A DNA stretch of 64,000 bases from Paenibacillus aquistagni (GTDB lineage Bacteria > Bacillota > Bacilli > Paenibacillales > Paenibacillaceae). How positions within the stretch are numbered: position 1 is the first letter of the stretch; every line of letters begins with the position of its first letter. The translations under genes and the position numbers were made by a program. The DNA lies in assembly GCF_900177815.1 (NCBI RefSeq), contig NZ_FXAZ01000005.1:248001-312000 (forward strand), written 5' to 3'. The notes beneath the pieces are model-generated. The model was not told the origin of the DNA. It saw nothing but the letters and a program-made list of their open reading frames with translations, and did no database searches. This document shows, in pieces, positions 36,808 through 45,352 of the stretch.

Positions 36808-37134
36808 ATGTCAGACTTTTTTTCCAAGGCGATCATTGATTTTTGCATCGCGCTCGGTGTCGTTGTAGGAGGCTCCATGCTTGCTGGCATCGGAAGTGTG
36901 ATTGCTCTTAAGTCTCCTGTAGATACGATGAGGCATATTGCTGAACATCTAAAAATATGGGCGATTGTTGCAGCAGTAGGAGGAACGATCGATCCGCTTC
37001 GCATTATTGAAACGAACTTCATGCTGGGCAATCTTCCGCCAGTATTCAAGCAGCTCATGCTTATTCTGGTATCTTTCTTGGGTGCTCATCTAGGGACAGA
37101 GCTGATTCAATGGATATGTCGAGCAAGGGGGTGA
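36808..37134 (+). CDS. ytrH: Sporulation membrane protein YtrH
   Basis: A 108-aa integral membrane protein needed for efficient sporulation in B. subtilis, where it acts in the mother cell. It has three hydrophobic segments: AIIDFCIALGVVVGGSMLAGIGSVIAL (10-35), IWAIVAAVGGTIDPL (about 50-65) and LMLILVSFLGAHLGTELI. The VVVGGS and GGTIDPLRIIE stretches are family features. The ATG at 36808 has AAGGAG nine bases upstream; the ATG two codons earlier is too close. It is divergent from dnaE and 4 bp before ytrI. Confidence 0.9.
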   Translation: MSDFFSKAIIDFCIALGVVVGGSMLAGIGSVIALKSPVDTMRHIAEHLKIWAIVAAVGGTIDPLRIIETNFMLGNLPPVFKQLMLILVSFLGAHLGTELIQWICRARG

Positions 37135-37138
37135 GCGC

Positions 37139-37621
37139 ATGCATATCCGCCTTCTCATCCGCGATCTGGCATTGATCATCATCGGCATGCTCATCGGGGC
37201 TTGCGTCTACCACGCGATCTTCCTTCATCAGATCCAAGAGCTGACGATGCGCAATCTGGACCTGCAGGACAAGCTCTCCCACTATCAAGCCGAGAATGAA
37301 GATTTGATTCGATACAAGCATCAATCTTCGGTCATTAAGAGCATTTCTGTGCATATCTACGAGCAGCACAAGCAGGATATCCCTGCGGCTGATGAAGCGC
37401 TTCTTAAGAAGAAGCTGCTGCAGGATCTTGGCGGCATGAAAGGCAGGAGTGTCTTTCAAATCGATGAATATACGAAGCTGATTGAAGGACTCTTAACCAG
37501 CAAGGTATACACGAATATTAATGACCATGACTACACCATTTCCGTACGTACGATGCTCGTCGCTGAAGGGGTTCTGCATGTGTGGGTCGATGCCAGATTG
37601 CAGCTGCCTACAGCACCTTAA
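37139..37621 (+). CDS. ytrI: Sporulation protein YtrI
   Basis: A 160-aa protein with one N-terminal helix (LALIIIGMLIGACVYHAIF, 10-28), then a coiled-coil-like stretch (IQELTMRNLDLQDKLSHYQAENEDL) and a soluble C-terminal domain. This is the layout of YtrI, cotranscribed with ytrH in B. subtilis. GGGTGAGC precedes the ATG. The C-terminal domain is predicted to face outside. Its molecular role is not known. Confidence 0.87.
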   Translation: MHIRLLIRDLALIIIGMLIGACVYHAIFLHQIQELTMRNLDLQDKLSHYQAENEDLIRYKHQSSVIKSISVHIYEQHKQDIPAADEALLKKKLLQDLGGMKGRSVFQIDEYTKLIEGLLTSKVYTNINDHDYTISVRTMLVAEGVLHVWVDARLQLPTAP

Positions 37622-37804
37622 ATCAGCCTCCTGCCCTGCAAGCTCTAAGCAGGTTTTTATCTGAGTGAGAACAAGCTGCCGGCGCAATCCAAGCTAATCT
37701 ACTAGACAAATCAGATGCTTGTTCACTTCAGCAGTATAGTTTGGCCACCCTTTATATGGTAAAATGATGAAAACAGACAACGAGAAAGGGGTCCCCATCC
37801 TGCT

Positions 37805-38116
37805 ATGCAAGTGATTCAAACGATTCTAATCGCTTTAATCTGCGCCGCATCACTAAGCTCTGTCTTCTTCAGCTTCCGCTCCAGACGAAGCATGGATGCT
37901 GTTCTTAAAGGCTTGTATGCTGCTCGCATGAACATCAGCATGGGCTTTATGCTCATCTTCATCGCCGTCATCCAGATGACCATGTTTACCGGGTCGACAG
38001 TTCGCGTTATTGTCGGATCCGTGCTTTTGTGCCTAGGCGCCTTCAACCTGTTTGCCGGCCTGCGCAATCACGCGTCCTTCCAGCGTCTGCTTGCAGAGCG
38101 CGGGGTCAACTCCTAA
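37805..38116 (+). CDS. ytpI: YtpI-like membrane protein
   Basis: A 103-aa protein with three hydrophobic helices (about 5-22, 43-62 and 67-88) separated by a basic loop (FRSRRSMDAVLKGLYAAR). It matches YtpI by size, helix pattern and its position between ytrI and ytoI. In B. subtilis the nrnA gene lies between ytrH/ytrI and ytpI, but here it is absent. The ribosome site (AAAGGGG) is about 13 bases from the ATG, rather far. Confidence 0.8.
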   Translation: MQVIQTILIALICAASLSSVFFSFRSRRSMDAVLKGLYAARMNISMGFMLIFIAVIQMTMFTGSTVRVIVGSVLLCLGAFNLFAGLRNHASFQRLLAERGVNS

Positions 38117-38277
38117 ACGGACCGAGACGGCTGCTCTCCTTATTTGATCTATAGAAAGAAAGCAGAGCTTCAGCTGCCAGCCAATTAAGCAGCCGCTCCT
38201 AACCCATGCTAATGTCATCATGACCCAACAAGTGCCTTCTCATTATTCGTATCAAAGCGATACCTGTCATTTATGTA

Positions 38278-38326
38278 GAAAAGGACTTCATGATCCACTG
38301 GTAAAGGGAGACATGAAGTCCTTTTC
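38278..38326. terminator. Bidirectional terminator between ytpI and ytoI
   Basis: GAAAAGGACTTCATG and CATGAAGTCCTTTTC form a perfect 15-bp stem with a 19-nt loop. A- and T-rich flanks give U-tracts in both directions (TTTGTTATT on plus). It serves the convergent ytpI and ytoI genes. Confidence 0.9.
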
Positions 38327-38396
38327 TTTGTTATTAAAATACAAGTAGGGCTCAATCAATACATCATTCGTAGAATGTGCTTTTCTTAAACTTCAA

Positions 38397-39731
38397 TTAT
38401 TCATTGCCGATCGATTGCAGCGTCAGCATGACCTTTGCCACCAACTGCTGATTCAATCGCATCTCCATATCAAGCTTGCAGAATTTGCGGCTCGTCTCGA
38501 TAATTCTTGGGACGAGAGTCACAATATCCTCGATCTGAATCGGACGAACGAAGTAGGAGGTCATATTCTCCATAATATGATCATGGCCGCGGACATCCTT
38601 CGCAATGCGGGTGGCGGCATTGGTCATAATCGACATCATCACCCCTTCAGAGACAGACCCTAAGCCAGTAACCATCTGTGGGGTAATCATGCCTTGGAAG
38701 TACAGCATCCCTTCCTCATCCCGAAGCTCCTCGAATCCGTTCCAGATCAGATCATCGAAGGTTTCTCCAAGCTGCGGCTCCTTTCTGGAATCACGCATGG
38801 CGTGCAGAACCTCGCGGCGAGTAATCATGGCGATCAGCTTGCGATTGCGATCCACGACAGGGAGCACCTCGATCCCCTCCCACACCATCATGTGCGCTGC
38901 AGATGCCAGCGTAGTCGTGAGCGAGACGGTGATCGGATGGCGCGTATAGAGCTTGTCAAGTGTCTGATCAGGGCCTGCGCCTGCAACATCCTTGTAGGTA
39001 ATGATGCCGACCACGCGATTCCACTCATCTACGATAGGGAATCGATTGAGGCCGGTACGATCCCGCAGCTGATCGAACTGCTTCACGGTGCTTGAGGAGC
39101 GCAGGACCGAGATGGACGATGAAGTATTGACAATATCCTCAACGAGCATGATCTTCTTCTTGATCAAGCGATCGAATAAGGCGCGGTTGATCATCGTAGC
39201 GACCGTAAACGTATCATCCTTCGAGCTGATGATCGGGAGATCCAGCGAATCAGCAAGCATCTTTACCTCGCGGCTCGTTCCGAAGCCGCCTGTAATCAGC
39301 ACGCCTGCTCCATGCTCCAAGGCAAGGCGATGAGCATCCTCACGGTTGCCGACAATGAGCAGGCTTCCCGCATCAATATACCTTGCCATGGCATCAAGCT
39401 TCATTGCGCCGATCGCATACTTGTTCAGCGCCTTCGTTAATCCTCTAGCGCCTCCTAGCACATGGCCTTCAACGATATCCACCACCTCGGAAAAGGTTAG
39501 CTGCTCGGACAAATTTCTTGGTTTTTTTTCTACGCGAACAGTACCGATTCTCTCCTTCGTAATGACGATGCCCATGCTCTCTGCATCCTTTACGGCACGA
39601 TAGGCTGTTCCTTCGCTGACGCCCTGCTCCTTGGCCAGCTTCCTTACGGAGATCTTCGTCCCAGGCTTCAAGCTCTCGATATGATGAAGCAACTGCTCAT
39701 GCTTCGTTAAGGCCGCATCATGCTTATCCAT
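38397..39731 (-). CDS. ytoI: YtoI-like transcription-factor-type protein: HTH, DRTGG, CBS pair and hotdog domain
   Basis: A 444-aa four-part protein. A GntR-like winged helix (about 10-70, VRKLAKEQGVSEGTAYRAVKDAE) is followed by a DRTGG-type domain (about 80-190, LLIVGNREDAHRLALEHGAGVLITGG), two CBS motifs (about 195-315, TGLNRFPIVDEWNRVVGIITY and IEVLPVVDRNRKLIAMITR) and a C-terminal thioesterase-like hotdog (about 340-440). The combination suggests ligand-controlled DNA binding, with the CBS part sensing a nucleotide; the target is unknown. The position after ytpI matches B. subtilis. GGGGTG precedes the ATG. Confidence 0.9.
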   Translation of the reverse strand: MDKHDAALTKHEQLLHHIESLKPGTKISVRKLAKEQGVSEGTAYRAVKDAESMGIVITKERIGTVRVEKKPRNLSEQLTFSEVVDIVEGHVLGGARGLTKALNKYAIGAMKLDAMARYIDAGSLLIVGNREDAHRLALEHGAGVLITGGFGTSREVKMLADSLDLPIISSKDDTFTVATMINRALFDRLIKKKIMLVEDIVNTSSSISVLRSSSTVKQFDQLRDRTGLNRFPIVDEWNRVVGIITYKDVAGAGPDQTLDKLYTRHPITVSLTTTLASAAHMMVWEGIEVLPVVDRNRKLIAMITRREVLHAMRDSRKEPQLGETFDDLIWNGFEELRDEEGMLYFQGMITPQMVTGLGSVSEGVMMSIMTNAATRIAKDVRGHDHIMENMTSYFVRPIQIEDIVTLVPRIIETSRKFCKLDMEMRLNQQLVAKVMLTLQSIGNE

Positions 39732-39799
39732 CTGTTACACCCCTCTCTCCGAACTGTTCTATTCTGTGATTATTTTACCATATCCTTGTTGCCATGCGC

Positions 39800-39856
39800 A
39801 AAAAAAGCCTCTATATCGATAAAGACTATGTTTTGTCTTTATCCGATATAGAGGCT
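39800..39856 (-). terminator. Terminator after the YhgE/Pip gene
   Basis: AGCCTCTATATCG and CGATATAGAGGCT form a 13-bp stem, with an inner ATAAAGAC/GTCTTTAT stem. On the minus strand TTTTTTT follows. Confidence 0.92.
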
Positions 39857-39872
39857 GTTGCAATGCTAAAAA

Positions 39873-42557
39873 TTAAGATAACGTAAGCTTTTCCTCTTGA
39901 TTAGCTTCTTTTCTCTTCACGATCTTGTCCGAGATCGTAAAGTAAATCATGCTGCAAATCAGCGGAATGATTGTAAACACGAGCAGGATCGAAATGTTTT
40001 GCCACACATAGCTCATATCCCCAAGGGATACGACACCGCGATAAGCTCGAATCGTATACGTCATCGGCAAAAATGGATGAAGCATTTGGAAAAATTCTGG
40101 CGTCAGTTCAATCGGGAAGGTTCCCGCTGTTGCTGACAGTTGAAGCACAAGCAAAATGATAATAATAAAGCGTCCCACGTTGCCAAAGGCCGTCACAAAG
40201 AACTGAATGAACGCAAAGAACATGAGACTCGTAACAATCGATACGAGGAAGAACATCGGCACATTGGTTACCGTTAAACCAATGACATATAAGACAACGC
40301 TGCAAGCAATGAGCACTTGAAGCATGCTCTCGATAATCATCGTACCGTATTTGCTCAAGAACCAGGCAAAGCCGTTAGGTGCTGGCAGCTTTGTTTCTTT
40401 CATCGGGAAGATGATCGAGAACATCAACGCTCCGACGAAGAAGCCTAAGGATAGGAAGTATGGCGCCATACCGACCCCGTACGTGCTGACATCATGGTTG
40501 TCAATCTTCTCGCTTCCTACAGGCTTTGATACCATTTGATACGTATCGTCTGTAGGGTTCTGCGTCGCTTTTTCCGCACCCTCTTTAAGCTTGTCGCGAA
40601 GCTCAGCACCGCCATCGATCAGCATTTGCTGGCCTTCCTTCAATTGGTCGAACCCGCCATTAATGGTAGCGGTAGCCTTGTCAACCTGCTCCATGAGTTC
40701 TGTCATCTTCGTAAAGATCATATGCTGAAGCTTCTTCGAAGCCTCATCGAGCTTCATGTCAGCAAGCGAATGCATCTTCTCTCTAACGATTGGCGTAAGA
40801 TCCTCTACCTTGCTGTTTGCTGTCTCATGCAGCTGATTCACAATTTCTGGCTGAACGCGGTCGATTTGCTGATCAGCCTGCTCATGAACCTTGCTGACAA
40901 CCTCTGGCTGAAGCGAGGACCATTTTTCATCCAGCACAGTATGAGCCGTATTCTGCACTTCTTTTGATTTGTCTCGATAGACCTCATCTGCAATCATATG
41001 GGCCTTGGCAAGCAGTACAGGGGCCATTTCCTCTGCCTTTTGCTTCGCTAGGTTCTGCGCTATTCCACGGACCATTGGGAAGTAAGATTCAAATCGCTTG
41101 TCTGCCTCCGCATGAACCGTTTTTAGCAGCTTCTTGTTCGCAGCATTCAGCTCTTCATCCGCAATCTTCTTCAGATCCTGCTTCATCTTGTCGCGCAGCT
41201 TGATCAATTGTTCCGGATCCAATGCAAGCTTCGCATCAGGCATCATGGCATCCACTTGTTCACGAATGGAAGCAAGTTTCTCCTGCTGTTCAGGGGTGAG
41301 CTCCTTATTGAACTGTTCCAAATCCTGACCCAGCTTCTCCAGATCAGAAGCAATCTTGGATTGATTATCGGTTACGATCTTAATAATCGGATCAAATAAC
41401 TCGTCAACCTTCGTATCAATCCATTCATGAATCTTCTTATGAAGCGTCTCATCAAGCTTGCCCATTTCTTGGTCGATCAGGTTATGCATCATCGCTTGCG
41501 CAACCGGCTTCGACTGAAGAACAGATTGATCCACCTGCTTCTCAATCGCCTTTAGAGCTTCGTCATAATGGGTTGCATAAGCAGCATCCAAGTCCTGATG
41601 AAGCTTCTGTCTTACGACCACTCCATATTCATCGAAGGCACGATCAATTTCCTGATGAAGCTTCTCGTTGGCAGGATCACTATTCTCGCCAACAATCTCA
41701 TCAATTCGAGTATGTACCTTCTCTCTCATGACTTGACTGTACTCATTTGACTTGGCGTCAATCTCCTCGTTCAGCTTATCGAGCAGCGGCGCTTTATGCG
41801 TATTGATCGCCTGATCAATTTCCTTTGAGATCGTATCATCAATCTTCTTCTTGTTCTCCTCAAGCAACCGATCAACCAAGGAGCCAGCACCAGAGGTCTT
41901 CTCATTGATTTGATGATTGATCTCGGATCGGAACGTATCAATCCCCGCGCCTAGCTGAGCAAGTCCATCCTCGAGCTGACCAGCGCCTTCGCTTGCAGCA
42001 TCCAGGCCAACAGCTAATTGTCCAATCGCACTGAACATTTGCTCGACGTAGGTCTCTGTGACCTTTTGTGACATTTCAGATTTGATTTTCTCAACCACTT
42101 TATCAGAGATCTGACCAGATAAGAAGTTAAAGCTGCTGTTCTCCTTATATACCAGTTCCAGTGGTGTAGGATTCGGATCGAGAATGGTTGTAGCATGCTG
42201 TGACATCTCTTCAGGAATCTCTATCATCAAGTAGTAGAGATTCTCCTTTAGGCCACGCTCTGCCTCATCCTTGGTTACAAAGTGGAACTGCACACTATCA
42301 TTATCATGCAGATTCTCCACCAATTCTCGTCCTATGGCGATTTCCTGTCCTTCAAATGTGACGGGCTTATCCTCATTGACAACGGCCACGGGCATATTTT
42401 TCACATTACTGTAAGGGTCCCAGTTCGCCACCAGATACACTCCACTATAGAGGATCGGAACTACTAGCAAACCGAGCATCGGGATGACTATGCTTTTCGT
42501 TTTGATGGTAGCCAGAAATTCCTTCCCGAAGTAGCGGAGGCTGCGAAACCATTTCAT
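39873..42557 (-). CDS. YhgE/Pip-family membrane protein with 19-residue repeats
   Basis: An 894-aa protein. One helix lies near the N-terminus (about 22-45), followed by a very long extracytoplasmic region (about 50-690) and six helices at the C-terminus, where the last 200 residues resemble an ABC-2-type membrane domain. This is the YhgE/phage-infection-protein (Pip) layout seen in type VII-secretion-linked and phage-receptor proteins. The long region has two blocks of 19-residue repeats with His at the first position and Asp four later (residues about 244-396 and 463-615), which should form an extended helical stalk. I start at the ATG at 42557, with GGAGG eight bases upstream. It is monocistronic and ends at a strong terminator. 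No regulator gene lies beside it. Confidence 0.87.
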   Translation of the reverse strand: MKWFRSLRYFGKEFLATIKTKSIVIPMLGLLVVPILYSGVYLVANWDPYSNVKNMPVAVVNEDKPVTFEGQEIAIGRELVENLHDNDSVQFHFVTKDEAERGLKENLYYLMIEIPEEMSQHATTILDPNPTPLELVYKENSSFNFLSGQISDKVVEKIKSEMSQKVTETYVEQMFSAIGQLAVGLDAASEGAGQLEDGLAQLGAGIDTFRSEINHQINEKTSGAGSLVDRLLEENKKKIDDTISKEIDQAINTHKAPLLDKLNEEIDAKSNEYSQVMREKVHTRIDEIVGENSDPANEKLHQEIDRAFDEYGVVVRQKLHQDLDAAYATHYDEALKAIEKQVDQSVLQSKPVAQAMMHNLIDQEMGKLDETLHKKIHEWIDTKVDELFDPIIKIVTDNQSKIASDLEKLGQDLEQFNKELTPEQQEKLASIREQVDAMMPDAKLALDPEQLIKLRDKMKQDLKKIADEELNAANKKLLKTVHAEADKRFESYFPMVRGIAQNLAKQKAEEMAPVLLAKAHMIADEVYRDKSKEVQNTAHTVLDEKWSSLQPEVVSKVHEQADQQIDRVQPEIVNQLHETANSKVEDLTPIVREKMHSLADMKLDEASKKLQHMIFTKMTELMEQVDKATATINGGFDQLKEGQQMLIDGGAELRDKLKEGAEKATQNPTDDTYQMVSKPVGSEKIDNHDVSTYGVGMAPYFLSLGFFVGALMFSIIFPMKETKLPAPNGFAWFLSKYGTMIIESMLQVLIACSVVLYVIGLTVTNVPMFFLVSIVTSLMFFAFIQFFVTAFGNVGRFIIIILLVLQLSATAGTFPIELTPEFFQMLHPFLPMTYTIRAYRGVVSLGDMSYVWQNISILLVFTIIPLICSMIYFTISDKIVKRKEANQEEKLTLS
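40716..41173 (-). repeat. Protein repeat block 2 (19 residues) in the YhgE/Pip gene
   Basis: Eight consecutive 19-codon units. The first position is His in six of them (K466, H485, Q504, H523, H542, H561, H580 and H599 in the numbering of the longer open frame, i.e. minus 3 for the ATG used here). Acidic residues or Asn lie at +4 in seven of the eight, and Pro at +12 in several. The DNA has diverged between units. Confidence 0.75.
41370..41830 (-). repeat. Protein repeat block 1 (19 residues) in the YhgE/Pip gene
   Basis: Eight 19-codon units with first positions at S247, N266, H285, H304, H323, E342, H361 and H380 (longer-frame numbering). Asp lies four residues later in every one. About 86 residues without the period separate it from block 2. 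Confidence 0.75.
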
Positions 42558-42872
42558 ACTCAACACCTCCTGCTTATAATTCTGACTGAATGACCAAATT
42601 CAAAAAATAGTTCTGTAATGATTTGTTCATTATACAACTCGGCAACGCTTGGATCAACTCAGATGAATAGGATATGATAGTCTCTGCTCTTTGTACATCG
42701 TCATTTTCCTATTGCAGCTTTAGTTTTCATGTTTTTTCTCTTTTTTTCGCAAAATATAATTAATTTTCATAACTTTCGTAAATTCACAAAAAAAAGAAGA
42801 CTATTATGCCCTTCACTTTTTAGCAAGGGCCACAACAGCCTTCTTCTAGCTTGCATCTCGCTGTCCCATCTC
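42558..42872. other. Control region upstream of the YhgE/Pip gene
   Basis: 315 bp without a gene. The half nearer the YhgE start contains TGACTGAATGACCA (about 42583-42596), a direct repeat of TGAC(C/T) that could be an operator. The far end holds the terminator of the next gene (42788-42846). I cannot place a promoter with confidence. Confidence 0.5.
42788..42846 (-). terminator. Terminator after the 96-aa membrane protein
   Basis: On the minus strand AAGAAGGCTGTTGTGGCCCTT pairs, with several G-U pairs, with AAGGGCATAATAGTCTTCTT around a short loop; TTTTTT follows. It ends the small membrane-protein gene. Confidence 0.85.
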
Positions 42873-43163
42873 TTATGAATCTCCCATCATTCGCCGCTCT
42901 AGCTTCCGAATTTTCTCCTTCTTGATCGCCTTCATTCTCTTTTCTGTATCCTCATCGACCTTGAGCAAACGATAGAGATGTGCACCTATAATCAATACCG
43001 CAAACAGTGCCCACACCACTCCAAATATTGAAGCCAAAGAGAAGCCTTCTCTAAGAGGAATCGTCGGCAAGGCAATGAACAGCATAGCTAATACAGCAAC
43101 GATGGAGATCACCGACACCGCTTGGCTCTTTTTACGGCTTGTCTTCTTTGCAACCTTCTTCAC
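42873..43163 (-). CDS. Small two-helix membrane protein with basic tails (96 aa), unknown function
   Basis: A 96-aa protein. The lysine-rich N-terminus (KKVAKKTSRKK) precedes two helices (about 15-35 and 45-67), then a charged, helical cytoplasmic tail (KVDEDTEKRMKAIKKEKIRKLERR). The start is GTG at 43163, with AGGAG eight bases upstream. An upstream GTG in the same frame is too close to that site. It lies downstream of yheA on the same strand but after a terminator. I do not recognise the family. Confidence 0.7.
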   Translation of the reverse strand: MKKVAKKTSRKKSQAVSVISIVAVLAMLFIALPTIPLREGFSLASIFGVVWALFAVLIIGAHLYRLLKVDEDTEKRMKAIKKEKIRKLERRMMGDS

Positions 43164-43236
43164 GTGGCACACTCCTCTCTTCCTTTACTATCAGCCTATG
43201 AAATGCAAATTGGAATTATGTCAGGATCAAACCAAC

Positions 43237-43278
43237 AAATTAAGAGCCGCCCCTCCAATACCCGAGGACACGGCTCTT
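43237..43278 (-). terminator. Terminator after yheA
   Basis: AAGAGCCG (43243-43250) pairs with CGGCTCTT (43271-43278) around a 20-nt loop. On the minus strand AATTTGTT follows. It lies 15 bp past the yheA stop. Confidence 0.75.
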
Positions 43279-43292
43279 GTCTTACATCCGTT

Positions 43293-43634
43293 CTATTCTT
43301 GATAAAGGTGACTCAGTGAATCGGTCACAATCTTGTTCACGTCTTGAATAATCCCAGCCAAACGGCGTTCTGCCTCAAACAGCTTTGCAATGTTCGGATT
43401 CATGCTGATCACTTGATAGACCTGCTCCATCTTCTCCATTTCTTGCGGATCAGGCATGGCGCCAGTCATCATCTTTTGCTGAAGCTCTACCTGACGCGTG
43501 CGGAAGTCATTCAGCATTGATTTTGTTTCTGGTTCACTGTCGATCTCCTTCATTGCGTTCTCCACAGCAAGGGCTTCCTCGGAAGATTGCAGTGCGCGAG
43601 CCAGTTCATGCGCTCTGTCGTATACATTGTTCAT
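43293..43634 (-). CDS. yheA: YlbF/YmcA/YheA-family protein (YheA)
   Basis: A 113-aa all-helical cytoplasmic protein. Its N-terminus MNNVYDRAHELARALQSSEE and the helices MLNDFRTRQVELQQKMM and LFEAERRLAGIIQDVNKIV are typical of the YlbF/YmcA/YheA family. Relatives YlbF and YmcA act in RNA-maturation complexes controlling competence and sporulation; YheA itself has no clear role. The frame is open upstream to 43769, but the ATG at 43634 has AAAGGAGAG upstream and matches the family N-terminus. In B. subtilis yheA lies near yheC and yheD, as it does here, but on the opposite strand to the array. Confidence 0.88.
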   Translation of the reverse strand: MNNVYDRAHELARALQSSEEALAVENAMKEIDSEPETKSMLNDFRTRQVELQQKMMTGAMPDPQEMEKMEQVYQVISMNPNIAKLFEAERRLAGIIQDVNKIVTDSLSHLYQE

Positions 43635-43773
43635 CTCTTCATCTCTCCTTTGGTGACAAGCCCTTAACCCTCGGAGCTCATCTTCATTCAGCAGGCGCCC
43701 ATTATGTATAGTTAAATGCACATCCTGCCCTGTACATACGTTTAATATCTTAACGGATTTATCGCTCATTTGT

Positions 43774-43929
43774 CTAATGGTTAGGACTTACAGGCTCTGG
43801 CAGGCTTGATTGCATCCTTGAGGTTCTTTTTGGGCCATAGGCAATCACCAAGGAAAATCTGTCCTCATATGATACAGCAGTGATTTCCCATTCGCCTATG
43901 CTCGTCGCAGCCCGAGCACTATCATGCAC
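43774..43929 (-). CDS. Possible small protein (51 aa), unknown function
   Basis: A GTG-started open frame filling most of the gap between yheA and the ATP-grasp array. The sequence starts VHDSARAATSIGEWEITAV and continues SYEDRFSLVIAYGPKRTSRM, a strand-like alternating pattern that could be a small beta protein. There is no convincing ribosome site and I know no family. It overlaps the proposed promoter of the array on the opposite strand. Treat it as a candidate only. Confidence 0.3.
   Translation of the reverse strand: MHDSARAATSIGEWEITAVSYEDRFSLVIAYGPKRTSRMQSSLPEPVSPNH
43847..43874 (+). promoter_or_regulatory. Candidate sigma-K promoter of the YheC/YheD array
   Basis: CATATGATA at 43866-43874 fits the sigma-K -10 consensus CATANNNTA. 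AC at 43847-43848 lies 17 bp upstream, the accepted spacing to the minimal -35. It is 90 bp before the first ATG. Spore-coat genes are usually sigma-K or sigma-E dependent. It is a short motif, so chance is possible. Confidence 0.4.
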
Positions 43930-43964
43930 GTTCTTTGCAAGCTGTGGTTGGAAGGAGAACCAAC

Positions 43965-45335
43965 ATGTCAAAAAATAAAATGACGATTCAAGTGATGAAC
44001 TCAGGTCAGCTTAAAGACGATGTCCTTATGCTCGGAGAAACATGGGTAAAGCAGTTGAAACTCCCCTCCCAGAAGCTTTTCACCCTGAGATTTGGCTCCG
44101 AGCAGCGGCTCATCACGCTTCAGACGGTTCCGCGATATGACGGAATGCGCATCTCGGCTGTGCTTGCCCGCAAGTTTGCGCTTGAGAATGGCCAATCCCT
44201 GCAAGTGACGTATCAAGCGTCTAGTGAGACTTTGATTCTCGGTCCATTCATCGGCGTACTGATCAGCAGAGACTACCCCCATGCCCCTGAGAAGCCATTT
44301 GGACAGATTACCCTGTTCTGCAAGGAGCTTGCGGAAGCCTGCCAGGCACAAGGAGCTATGGCCTGTGTGTTCACTCCTGAACATCTTGAGTCTTCTTTTT
44401 CGCCTCTTACGGCTTGGGTCTACCACAACCGTTCATGGAAGAAGACACAAGTCCCTATTCCTCAAATTATTAACAATCGATTGACAACTCGCAAATCGGA
44501 GAATAAGGCTTGTGTCCAGCAATTCATGCATGAAGTCAAAACCAAGCATAACGGCGCCATCTTCAACGAGAAATTTTTAGATAAGACAGAAGTATTCGAT
44601 GCTTTAAAAAAAGATGCCAGCTTGGGCCGATTTTTGCCTGAATCCCATGCCCTGCGCAATTATGCCACACTCAAATCAATGTGCGCGAAGTATGCTGTTG
44701 TCTTTCTAAAGCCCGCAAGAGGCAGTCTTGGAAAAGGAATCATTCGTATTACAAAGCTTAATGATCACAACTATCAAACCTTGGTTACGACCGTTAACGG
44801 AACGAAAAGACAGCACTATACCCGTCTGGCCAAACTATTTTCCACCATCTCAGGAAAGCTGTCGAACAATCGCTATCAGATCCAGCAGGGACTTAGCCTC
44901 ATGGAGAACAGCGGACGTCCCGTTGATTTCCGAGCTTTGGTTCAAAAAAATGCTACAGGCAAGTGGACCTTAACCTCGATCGTCGCAAGAACGGCCAGCA
45001 ATCAGCAATTTGTGTCCAATCTAGCGCGCGGCGGCACCTTAAGCACGGTCAAGGATGCCATGATTCGCTCCAATCTTACAGCTAATGCAAAGCAGGATAT
45101 GTACAGTAAGCTTAAGCAGGCTTCCCTTCAGATCGCGCAAGGCATCGATACCCAGATTCCTGCCCATTTCGGCGAGCTTGGCATTGATCTAGCCGTCGAT
45201 CAATCGGGTCGAATCTGGCTGCTAGAAGTTAACTCCAAGCCCTCGAAAAACGATAATACACCGCTTCATGACAATAAAACCCGTCCTTCGGTTCGAAAGA
45301 TGATTGAATATGCAAAATATTTGGCGGGCTTCTAA
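43965..45335 (+). CDS. yheD: YheC/YheD-family ATP-grasp protein 1 (long, YheD-like), endospore coat-associated
   Basis: A 456-aa predicted ATP-dependent carboxylate-amine ligase. Residues 1-92 form an extra beta-rich N-terminal domain (KLFTLRFGSEQRLITLQTV). The YheC/D core starts at GPFIGVLISRDYP and the ATP-grasp domain follows: VVFLKPARGSLGKGII with the ATP-contacting K249, DFRALVQKNATGKWTLT, GELGIDLAVD, and Mg ligands E421 and N423 in WLLEVNSKP. All expected residues are present. AAGGAGA lies six bases before the ATG. It is the first gene of a five-gene unit, 17 bp before the next. Relatives are tied to the spore coat; the substrate is unknown. Confidence 0.9.
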   Translation: MSKNKMTIQVMNSGQLKDDVLMLGETWVKQLKLPSQKLFTLRFGSEQRLITLQTVPRYDGMRISAVLARKFALENGQSLQVTYQASSETLILGPFIGVLISRDYPHAPEKPFGQITLFCKELAEACQAQGAMACVFTPEHLESSFSPLTAWVYHNRSWKKTQVPIPQIINNRLTTRKSENKACVQQFMHEVKTKHNGAIFNEKFLDKTEVFDALKKDASLGRFLPESHALRNYATLKSMCAKYAVVFLKPARGSLGKGIIRITKLNDHNYQTLVTTVNGTKRQHYTRLAKLFSTISGKLSNNRYQIQQGLSLMENSGRPVDFRALVQKNATGKWTLTSIVARTASNQQFVSNLARGGTLSTVKDAMIRSNLTANAKQDMYSKLKQASLQIAQGIDTQIPAHFGELGIDLAVDQSGRIWLLEVNSKPSKNDNTPLHDNKTRPSVRKMIEYAKYLAGF

Positions 45336-45352
45336 GAAGGAGGTGGAGTTCC

